From assembly GCA_003694975.1 (NCBI GenBank), contig RFJH01000027.1, forward strand, positions 1 through 9,466: a stretch of 9,466 bases of DNA, read 5' to 3'. Both the position numbers and the translations under genes were made by a program. The stretch comes from Anaerolineae bacterium (GTDB lineage Bacteria; Chloroflexota; Anaerolineae; Anaerolineales; Villigracilaceae). Of the stretch, positions 1 to 5,388 are shown piece after piece. The notes under the pieces were generated by a model, which was not told the DNA's origin, did no database searches, and saw nothing but the letters and a program-made list of their open reading frames with translations. Positions within the stretch are counted from its first letter, which is position 1. Each line of letters opens with the position of its first letter.

Positions 1-462
1 GCCATCCGCACCACCAACTTTACCCTGGCCGGGGAGCCGCTCAACTCCGGTATCGGTTTCGCCATCGCGATCAACATCGTCAAGCGGGTGGTACCGGTGC
101 TGATTGAGAAGGGACAATACGATTATCCCTATATCGGCATCTCCTCTCTGAGTGAGTTGAGTCTGCGCGAGATCGAGGCGTTGGGGCTGGAACGCTATAC
201 CGGCGCATACGTCATTGAGGTCGTTCCCGGTAGCCCGGCAGATAAGGCCGGATTGCGTGGCGGGAGTCGACCAACCGATATTGAAGGATTGAAGGCCGGC
301 GGTGACCTGATCATTGCCATTGACGGTTTCCCCGTCCAGCGTTTTGACGACCTGCTACGTTATCTGTTGAACAACACCTCGCCGGGTGACACCGTGGAAC
401 TGACCATCCTGCGCGATGGTGAGGAGATGACGGTAGACCTGACTCTTGGAAAACGCCCTTGA
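1..462 (+). CDS. HtrA/DegP-like trypsin-type serine protease, C-terminal part with PDZ domain (5' end outside window)
   Basis: The frame is open from base 1 to a TGA at 460-462, giving 153 visible residues; the N-terminal signal or anchor and the catalytic triad lie upstream of the window. The first 38 residues match the end of an HtrA protease domain: NSGIGFAI at 15-22, then NIVKRVVPVLIEKG. HtrA proteins usually have Pro after GFAI; here it is Ala23. From about residue 42 (YPYIGIS) to the end is one PDZ domain, with VVPGSPADKAGL, then GGDLIIAIDGFPV and a final strand before the stop. HtrA proteases degrade or refold damaged proteins in the cell envelope, and the PDZ domain binds exposed C-termini and controls activity. 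The loop between AGLRGG and LKAGGD is longer than in E. coli DegP and resembles HtrA-like proteins of Chloroflexota (from memory). Family assignment is secure; the exact subfamily is not. Confidence 0.9.
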   Translation, partial: AIRTTNFTLAGEPLNSGIGFAIAINIVKRVVPVLIEKGQYDYPYIGISSLSELSLREIEALGLERYTGAYVIEVVPGSPADKAGLRGGSRPTDIEGLKAGGDLIIAIDGFPVQRFDDLLRYLLNNTSPGDTVELTILRDGEEMTVDLTLGKRP

Positions 463-599
463 ACGAAAGCGCATGTCGTTGACGAAGGATTCTGCATAGC
501 GCAACACAACACGAGACAACGCAGGCGCTTTTTGCACCATTGGTTTCCTCTGACCGGTTCTCGTCGGCGCGGAGGAGAGTGAGGAGAAAGGAGAGAGAC
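463..599. other. Intergenic gap between protease and eRF1-like gene
   Basis: This 137-base gap holds no credible gene. A TTGACG at 479-484 looks like a -35 box, but no acceptable -10 follows at 16-18 bases. AAAGCGC (467-473) and GCGCTTT (526-532) could pair and are followed by a T-run, but the 52-base loop makes a terminator unlikely. The last 30 bases are almost all purine and carry the ribosome site of the next gene. Whether the two genes share a transcript cannot be decided from this sequence. Confidence 0.4.
587..593 (+). promoter_or_regulatory. Ribosome binding site that fixes the eRF1-like gene start
   Basis: AAAGGAG stands six bases before the ATG at 600. An in-frame TTG at 540 would add 20 residues rich in Arg and Ser, but it has no such site in front of it. 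The ATG is therefore preferred. Confidence 0.75.
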
Positions 600-1691
600 A
601 TGCTGACAGACGACGTCCTGCGTGAACTGCTCGAGTTTTCAAGCCCCGATCCGGTGCTCAGCGTCTATCTGAACATCGCGGACGGGAACACCGAGGCGGC
701 GAAACTACGCCTGCGCAACCTGTTGAAAGAAGTGGATATGCCTGAGGACGAAGCAGCCATCGTGAAGTACTTCGAACACGAGCGTGAATGGAAAGGACGC
801 AGCATCGCCATGTTCTCCTGCGCTGCGCAAGAGTACTTCCGTGCCTTCCCGCTGGCCGTGCCGGTCCGCGATCGTGTGCGTGTGGGCAAACACCCCTACG
901 TCAAACCCCTGGCCGATTTACTGGACGCCTATGGAGGCTATGGGGTTATCCTGGTGGACAAACAAGGTGCGCGGATGTTCCTTTTCCACCTGGGGGAACT
1001 GATCGAGCAGGAAGGCGTAATGGGTGAGGAGGTGCGCCATACCAAGCGCGGCGGCGCATCGGCCATGCCCGGTCGGCGCGGCGGTGCCGCAGGCCAGACC
1101 CGCTACGCCGAGGAGGTGGCCGAGCGCAATATCAAGGAGGCCGCCGAGGCTGCTGCCCGTTTCTTCGAGGCCAACCGCGTGCGCCGCATCTTGATCGGGG
1201 GAACGGACGGCAATGTGGCGAAGTTCCGTTCATACCTGCCAAAGGCATGGCAAAGCCTAGTCGTGGGCACGTTCGCGATGAGTATGACCGCCAATCACGC
1301 TGAGGTGCTTGCCCGTGCCATGGAGATCGGGCAAGAGGCGGAACGGCAACGCGAAAAGCATCTAGTCGAGCAGATGGTTACCGCCGCGGCGAAGGGGAAA
1401 GGTGGTGTCGTTCGCCTGGATGATACGTTGGGCGCGGTCCACGAAGGGCGCGTGCAGACGTTGATCGTCCAGGAGGGATTCCGCGCCCCAGGCTATCAGT
1501 GTCAGGGCTGTGGCTATCTGACCATCCAAAACCTGGAGACCTGCCCCTTCTGCGGTAAAGCGTTCGCCGAAATCCCCGATGCGGTCGAACTGGCCGTGCG
1601 CCGCGTGATGCAAGATGGCGGCGAGGTAGAAATCGTGCGGGGGAACCCGCAACTGGAGAAGGTGAAAATCGGCGGCTTGCTTCGCTATTGA
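600..1691 (+). CDS. Bacterial eRF1/Vms1-like protein (baeRF type) with C-terminal zinc ribbon
   Basis: A 363-residue soluble protein built like the archaeo-eukaryotic release factor superfamily (eRF1, Pelota, Vms1/ANKZF1). Residues 1-95 are a variable N-terminal domain. About 110-225 matches eRF1 domain 2: YGVILVDKQGARMFLFHLGEL, a Gly/Arg-rich loop (about 149-167), the helix YAEEVAERNIKEAAEAAARFF, then RRILIGGTDGNVAKFRSYLP. The loop contains GGAAGQ (161-166) where eRF1 has GGQ, so Gly-Gly and Gln are present but spaced apart. About 278-363 resembles eRF1 domain 3 (GRVQTLIVQEGF) with a zinc ribbon of Cys301, Cys304, Cys315 and Cys318. Relatives in this superfamily release peptide from tRNA on stalled or terminating ribosomes; bacterial members are mostly uncharacterised. 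A role in ribosome rescue is inferred. The TGA stop is followed by a strong terminator. Superfamily placement is fairly sure; biochemical activity is not. Confidence 0.8.
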   Translation: MLTDDVLRELLEFSSPDPVLSVYLNIADGNTEAAKLRLRNLLKEVDMPEDEAAIVKYFEHEREWKGRSIAMFSCAAQEYFRAFPLAVPVRDRVRVGKHPYVKPLADLLDAYGGYGVILVDKQGARMFLFHLGELIEQEGVMGEEVRHTKRGGASAMPGRRGGAAGQTRYAEEVAERNIKEAAEAAARFFEANRVRRILIGGTDGNVAKFRSYLPKAWQSLVVGTFAMSMTANHAEVLARAMEIGQEAERQREKHLVEQMVTAAAKGKGGVVRLDDTLGAVHEGRVQTLIVQEGFRAPGYQCQGCGYLTIQNLETCPFCGKAFAEIPDAVELAVRRVMQDGGEVEIVRGNPQLEKVKIGGLLRY

Positions 1692-1716
1692 GCCACTGTG
1701 GAACGGCTCGGACAAA

Positions 1717-1753
1717 AAAGAGGTTCAACTTCCCGGTGAAGTTGAACCTCTTT
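1717..1753. terminator. Bidirectional intrinsic terminator between convergent genes
   Basis: A perfect 16-bp inverted repeat (1717-1732 with 1738-1753) closes a five-base loop, CCGGT. It lies 25 bases after the rightward eRF1-like stop and 21 bases after the leftward molybdoenzyme stop. For leftward transcripts the A-run at 1714-1719 becomes a six-base U-run, part of it within the stem; for rightward transcripts the tail is CUCUUUGCUUUC, which is less U-rich. It should end both transcripts, better leftward. Confidence 0.9.
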
Positions 1754-1774
1754 GCTTTCATGCGATGACACTTC

Positions 1775-2407
1775 TCACCCGAAGCGTTGTTCCTTCCATA
1801 CGTCGCCCTCATTGTGGTATCCGGCCTGTTCCCAAAAACCCGGTCGGTCTTCGGCCATAAACTCCAGACCGCGCAGCCATTTCGCGCCTTTCCAGAAGTA
1901 GGGCGTCTTCAGGTCGGGACGACCGGGGATGAACCCTACCACACCGCGCAGAGGGTAGCCGTGTTCGGGCGTGAGAGGTTCACCGTTGAAGTGCGTCGCC
2001 AGGAGGAAATTCTCCTGCAAGACGACCTCCAGCGGCAAATTGGCGGTGAAGCCGTACTCTGCGTGTTGCATGACGAACCGCGCTGTGGGTTTGAGTTTGA
2101 TGAAGCCCTCCTCGACCAGTGTCCGCACCGAGACACCTTCCCATTCGGTATCGAACTTGCTCCATCGCGTCACGCAATGGATATCCATGACCACTTTCGT
2201 ACGCGGCAGTTGGTTGAACTCGTCCCACGTCCAGCGCCGCTCCTCCTCCACCTCGCCCCAGATGCGGAAATCCCAGGTTGCAGGGTTGAACGGAGGGACC
2301 GGTCCATAGTGCAGGACGGGGAACTTGCGCGTTAGCGATTGTCCGGGCGGGAGGCGCCCTTGCCGGCGCATTTGCTCCTCGATCTGGAAGCGGTTACCGT
2401 TAAACAT
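1775..2407 (-). CDS. Sulfite-oxidase-like molybdopterin-dependent oxidoreductase (YuiH-like)
   Basis: A 210-residue protein of the oxidoreductase molybdopterin-binding family (sulfite oxidase fold). Key segments are LTRKFPVLHYG (25-35), NPATWDFRIWGEV (41-53), HCVTRWSKFD (77-86) with Cys78 as the expected molybdenum ligand, NGEPLTPEHGYPLRGVV (141-157) and a C-terminal RPGFWEQAGYHNEGD (188-202). These match the short cofactor-domain-only group that includes Bacillus YuiH. There is no haem domain, dimerisation domain or Tat signal, so it should be cytoplasmic unless carried by a partner. The substrate is unknown. Compared with my memory of the family (VVP followed closely by YxWKSAKW), about nine extra residues, GFIPGRPDLKT, lie at 158-168 and the usual Pro is lost. 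AAGGAG (2416-2421) stands eight bases before the ATG. It follows the hydrolase gene by 17 bases, so the two are cotranscribed. It needs molybdenum cofactor made elsewhere. Confidence 0.88.
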   Translation of the reverse strand: MFNGNRFQIEEQMRRQGRLPPGQSLTRKFPVLHYGPVPPFNPATWDFRIWGEVEEERRWTWDEFNQLPRTKVVMDIHCVTRWSKFDTEWEGVSVRTLVEEGFIKLKPTARFVMQHAEYGFTANLPLEVVLQENFLLATHFNGEPLTPEHGYPLRGVVGFIPGRPDLKTPYFWKGAKWLRGLEFMAEDRPGFWEQAGYHNEGDVWKEQRFG

Positions 2408-2424
2408 TCAAGAGGCTCCTTGGG

Positions 2425-3111
2425 TTATGGCTCGTAACTCTCTCCGGGTTTCAAGACGACCACGCGCGTGCTGGTCTCGCGCTCCACGCGCGCGGCCCAG
2501 GAGGACGGATCCTGGGCGATGACATCGAAGGTATTGTAGTGGATTGGGATGACTACCTTCGGCTGCAACAACTTGACAGCCCGCAGTGCGTCGTCCGGCC
2601 CCATGGTGAAGTTATCTCCAATGGGGATAACTGCCAGGTCCAACCCTTCCTCGCCGATCAGTTTCATGTCACCGAAGAGACCGGTATCCTGGGCGAAGTA
2701 ATACTTCTTTCCCTCGTTGGTGGTCAGCAGGAAGCCTGCCGGGTTGCCGCCGTAGGAGCCATCCGGCAACGCCGAGCCGTGCAAGGCCAGCGTCAATTTG
2801 AGATAGCCGAACGGGTGTTTGAAGCCGCCGCCCAAGTGCTGGGGATGTGTTTTCTCCACGCCTTGAGCCCCGAACCAGGTCGCAATTTCGAAGTTGCTGA
2901 TCACCGTTGCGCCGGTGCGCTTGGCAATCTCTACGGCATCGCCGACGTGGTCGCCGTGCCCATGGCTGACCAGGATGAAATCGGCCTCCACTTTGTCCGC
3001 TGTTGTGGAGGCAGCCGGGTTCCCTGTGAAGAACGGGTCAATCAGCACGCGGTAGCCGCCGGTCTCCAGGCCCAACGTTGCATGACCGTACCAGGTCAGT
3101 TTATCTGCCAT
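2425..3111 (-). CDS. UPF0173-type metallo-beta-lactamase-fold metal-dependent hydrolase
   Basis: A 228-residue cytoplasmic protein. The metal-binding pattern of the metallo-beta-lactamase fold is complete: HGHGDH at 50-55 (His50, His52, Asp54, His55), His111, Asp142 in FAQDTGLFGD, and His191 in VIPIHYNTF. Length and motifs (WYGHATLGLE at the N-terminus, IPIGDNFTMGPDDA at 163-176) fit the UPF0173/YtkL group, whose substrate is not known. I chose the ATG at 3109-3111 over an in-frame start 25 codons upstream (3186). The short form has AAGGAGG five bases away and starts with the conserved MADKLTWYGH, and a near-consensus promoter lies across the longer form's first codons. It is first in a two-gene unit with the molybdoenzyme. 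It also lies downstream of the ABC genes on the same strand with no clear terminator between, so readthrough is possible. Confidence 0.9.
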   Translation of the reverse strand: MADKLTWYGHATLGLETGGYRVLIDPFFTGNPAASTTADKVEADFILVSHGHGDHVGDAVEIAKRTGATVISNFEIATWFGAQGVEKTHPQHLGGGFKHPFGYLKLTLALHGSALPDGSYGGNPAGFLLTTNEGKKYYFAQDTGLFGDMKLIGEEGLDLAVIPIGDNFTMGPDDALRAVKLLQPKVVIPIHYNTFDVIAQDPSSWAARVERETSTRVVVLKPGESYEP

Positions 3112-3116
3112 CTCAA

Positions 3117-3123
3117 CCTCCTT
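3117..3123 (-). promoter_or_regulatory. Strong ribosome binding site for the hydrolase gene
   Basis: On the minus strand AAGGAGG precedes the ATG by five bases (TTGAG). It decides the start at 3111 rather than at 3186. Confidence 0.85.
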
Positions 3124-3157
3124 TTTCCTTGTTCCGAAAGAATGGAATTTCGCCTCA

Positions 3158-3186
3158 AGTATAGGCAAAAACGAGCGTGAGGTCAA
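3158..3186 (-). promoter_or_regulatory. Near-consensus sigma-70 promoter for the hydrolase-molybdoenzyme unit
   Basis: On the minus strand TTGACC (-35, 3186-3181) and TATACT (-10, 3163-3158) are separated by exactly 17 bases; each hexamer differs from consensus at one position. Transcription would begin near 3151 and give a leader of about 40 bases ending in a strong ribosome site. The -35 box lies only 12 bases after the stop of the upstream ABC gene. This is the best promoter in the window. Confidence 0.75.
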
Positions 3187-3198
3187 TTTTCTGCATTC

Positions 3199-5019
3199 TC
3201 AATCCTCGCCTCGTATCCACTCCCGCGCCCGTTCCACATAGGCCAGGGATTGATGGCGAAAGTACGTGTTGTATAACGTGGCGTAATGGCCGCCCCGCGC
3301 AAGCAAACTCTCGTGGTTGCCTTCTTCAAGGATACGCCCGTGATCCAGGACGATGATGCGGTCGGCAGCCTTGACCGTGGAGAGGCGATGCGCGATCAGG
3401 ATGCTGGTGGCGTTTTGCAGGATCAGACGCAGGGCCTGCTGAATCTGCCATTCCGTGAAGGGGTCAATGCTGGCGGTGGCCTCGTCCAGGATAAAGATGG
3501 CCGGATTTTGGACCAGAACGCGCATCAAGGCGACCAGTTGACGCTGCCCCATGGAGAGGCGGTTCCCGCGCTCGCCGACCTGAGTCTCCAACCCCTCCGG
3601 GAGGGTCTCCAACCACTCGCCATCGCCAATGCGCCGCGCCAGGCGCAGGATTTCCGCCTCGCTCGCTTTGGGACTGGCGTAGCGGATGTTCTCGAGCACC
3701 GTGCCGGAGAAGAGGAAGGGTATCTGGGGGACGATGCCTAATTGACGGCGATAGGAGATCAGGTCGAAGGTGCGGATGTCTATGCCATCGATCAGGATGT
3801 GCCCGGCCTGGAACTCGTAAAACCGGGCGATCAGGCGGGCGATGGAAGACTTCCCCGCGCCGGTGTGTCCGACGATGGCCAGGTTCTCGCCCGGGTGGAT
3901 GTGCAGGCTGAAGTCCGAGAGGACCGGCTCGTTCTCCGCGTAGCGGAAGTGGACGCGCTCGAAGCGGATGTCACCGCGCAGGCGCGGGGCGGGCCTCGCG
4001 TCCGTCTGGATGACGTTCGGGTCGGCGTCGATCAGGGCGAAGATGCGTTCGGCTGCCGAGAGTCCCTGTTGCACCTGTGCCCAGAAGGCCGAGAGGTTCA
4101 TAATGGGGAAGAAGAAACGGTCCAGGCTCAGGATGAAGAGGTACCACGCGCCGGCGGAGACCAACCCCTGCGCGGCGCTCAAGCCACCGGCGTAGACCAG
4201 GATGGCCGTGCCGATGCCGCCCAGGGCGTTCAACGTGGGAAAGACGAGGGAGAGGATGAAGCCACGCTGGACGTTGACGCGGTAGGATTGCTGATTGGCG
4301 GCGTCGAAATCGCGGAAGATGCTCTCCTCCTGGCGGAAGTTCTTGGCGACCGCAATCCCGCTGACCGTCTCCTTGATGGCCGCGTTGACCCCTGCCATGG
4401 CGCGCATGCCGCGTCGCGTGACGCGGCGGGCGAGGCGGCGGAAACCGAAAGCGACGGCAAAGATAAACGGCATATAGGCAAAGACCACCAGCGCCAGATG
4501 CCACTCGGTGCGCACCAGGACGATGCCCAGCATCACGGCCTGGACGACCTGGGCGCTTACGTCGGTGACGATGACTACCAGTTGGCCGAAATCGCGCGTA
4601 TCCGAGGTGATGCGCGAGACGATGCGTCCGGAGGAGAACTGGTCGTAGAAGGAGAGATCGTGGGATGCGGCGGCCTCGAAGGCGCGCGTGCGCATTTCCA
4701 GCACCACGTCGCCCACGGCGCGGGCCGTCAGGCTGCGCCGTGCCCAGTTGAAGCCCCAGTTGCCCACGCCAATCGCCAGAATGGCCGCGCCCACCACGCC
4801 GATCGCGGAGAAAGTGGACTGCCCTTTGACCAGGTCTACACCGTAAGAGACGACAACCGGCTGTGCGGCGCCGATGAGGGCGATCAAGGCCACCAGAAGC
4901 GAGATGACGAGCAACCGCCCGCGCTGAGGGCGGAACGTCTCCGCGATGCGCCGCACCAGTTCGCGGTCGGAATATTGGCGGTCGTATTTTTCAGCGTTTA
5001 ATCCGGCGAAAAAGCCCAT
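3199..5019 (-). CDS. ABC exporter half-transporter, subunit B (MdlB/YheH-like), canonical Walker B, LSMGQ signature
   Basis: A 606-residue fusion of a six-helix membrane domain (about 35-315) and an ATPase domain (about 350-580). ATPase motifs: Walker A GHTGAGKS (384-391), Q-loop Gln432 in PQIPFLFSGTVLENIRY, signature LSMGQ (488-492), Walker B IFILDE (508-513) with catalytic Glu513, and switch His544 in IAHRLSTV. The signature has Met where LSGGQ has its first Gly. This resembles MdlB-type partners, which also vary there. The protein very likely pairs with the upstream ABC subunit to form one heterodimeric exporter in the cytoplasmic membrane; substrate unknown (drug-, lipid- or peptide-like). 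An in-frame TGA at 5038-5040 rules out a longer N-terminus, yet no good ribosome site precedes the ATG. The gene starts just after a 369-base repeat-rich gap. The last 25 residues, past the ATPase core, form a charged tail (YVERAREWIRGED). Confidence 0.93.
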   Translation of the reverse strand: MGFFAGLNAEKYDRQYSDRELVRRIAETFRPQRGRLLVISLLVALIALIGAAQPVVVSYGVDLVKGQSTFSAIGVVGAAILAIGVGNWGFNWARRSLTARAVGDVVLEMRTRAFEAAASHDLSFYDQFSSGRIVSRITSDTRDFGQLVVIVTDVSAQVVQAVMLGIVLVRTEWHLALVVFAYMPFIFAVAFGFRRLARRVTRRGMRAMAGVNAAIKETVSGIAVAKNFRQEESIFRDFDAANQQSYRVNVQRGFILSLVFPTLNALGGIGTAILVYAGGLSAAQGLVSAGAWYLFILSLDRFFFPIMNLSAFWAQVQQGLSAAERIFALIDADPNVIQTDARPAPRLRGDIRFERVHFRYAENEPVLSDFSLHIHPGENLAIVGHTGAGKSSIARLIARFYEFQAGHILIDGIDIRTFDLISYRRQLGIVPQIPFLFSGTVLENIRYASPKASEAEILRLARRIGDGEWLETLPEGLETQVGERGNRLSMGQRQLVALMRVLVQNPAIFILDEATASIDPFTEWQIQQALRLILQNATSILIAHRLSTVKAADRIIVLDHGRILEEGNHESLLARGGHYATLYNTYFRHQSLAYVERAREWIRGED

Positions 5020-5041
5020 AGGATACCAAGCGGGAGATCAG

Positions 5042-5088
5042 TGGATGAGTAGACGATTAGGCGATTAGATGAGTAGATGAGTAGATAT
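5042..5088. repeat. Short direct repeats of ATGAGTAG and GATTAG type
   Basis: ATGAGTAG occurs three times, starting at 5045, 5069 and 5077, with two GATTAG words between the first and second copies. This AT-richer block differs in sequence from the ATTCG array beside it. It fills most of the leader of the downstream ABC gene. No promoter or ribosome site was recognised in it. Confidence 0.7.
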
Positions 5089-5170
5089 CCATTCGTGTCA
5101 TTCGCGTCATTCGTCCCATTCGTGCTACTTATTCGTGTCATTCGCGTTATTCGTCCTCATTCGTGTTCCT

Positions 5171-5214
5171 AACCGGAGATGAGCGGAGATAAACAACCAC
5201 AGATGAACACAGAT
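5171..5214. repeat. GGAGAT / ACAGATGAACACAGAT insert inside the ATTCG array
   Basis: The block interrupts the ATTCG words and consists of two GGAGAT words in direct repeat, then CACAGATGAACACAGAT, which is itself an imperfect repeat (ACAGAT twice). It splits the array into a left part (5091-5165) and a right part (5215-5381). Confidence 0.65.
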
Positions 5215-5388
5215 ATTCGTGCCATTCGTTCTATTCGTGTTTCCCATTCGTGTCATTCGCGTTATTCGTCCTCATTCGTGCTACTTATTCGTGCCATTCG
5301 CGTCATTCGAGTTCATTCGTGATACCCTTCGTGCCATTCGTGTCATTCGTGTTATTCGTCCTCATTCGTGATACCCATTCGTGATTAT

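Larger units (their letters stand above)
5020..5388. repeat. Intergenic ATTCG repeat array between the two exporter genes
   Basis: This 369-base gap has no convincing gene. From 5091 to 5381 it carries 24 copies of ATTCG, most spaced nine bases apart (word ATTCGTGTC and variants), with longer steps of 10 and 13. A higher-order unit of 35 bases occurs identically at 5131-5165 and 5246-5280 and with one change at 5336-5370; a looser copy is at 5091-5124. Linkers CTACTT and ATACCC recur between units. The array runs up to the stop codon of the upstream ABC gene. Two other repeat types are present: ATGAGTAG words at 5045-5088 and an insert at 5171-5214 with ACCACAGATGAACACAGAT, a word I recall as widespread in environmental bacterial genomes. 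Copies are degenerate and contiguous, unlike CRISPR. On the minus strand the array would be transcribed between the subunits. Confidence 0.9.

Noticed and set aside
467..535. AAAGCGC / GCGCTTT inverted repeat with a T-run as a terminator after the protease gene
   Set aside because: The arms are only seven bases around a 52-base loop, too weak for an intrinsic terminator.
540..599. TTG start giving 20 extra residues on the eRF1-like protein
   Set aside because: No ribosome site precedes it, the added residues are unlike the family, and a strong site directs the ATG at 600.
3153..3182. CCTCA / TGAGG inverted repeat overlapping the hydrolase promoter as an operator
   Set aside because: The arms are only five bases and 20 bases apart, well within chance expectation at this base composition.
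3112..3186. Longer hydrolase N-terminus starting at 3186
   Set aside because: The promoter and ribosome site for the gene lie inside this stretch, and the family N-terminus begins at MADKLTWYGH.
3742..5001. Plus-strand frame of 419 residues opposite ABC subunit B
   Set aside because: It is an Asp/Gly/Gln-rich antisense shadow with no domain; the minus strand carries all ABC motifs. The similar frame at 5851-6933 opposite subunit A is rejected for the same reason.
5091..5381. Possible CRISPR array
   Set aside because: Repeat words are 5-9 bases, degenerate and contiguous, with no unique spacers of constant length and no cas genes in the window.
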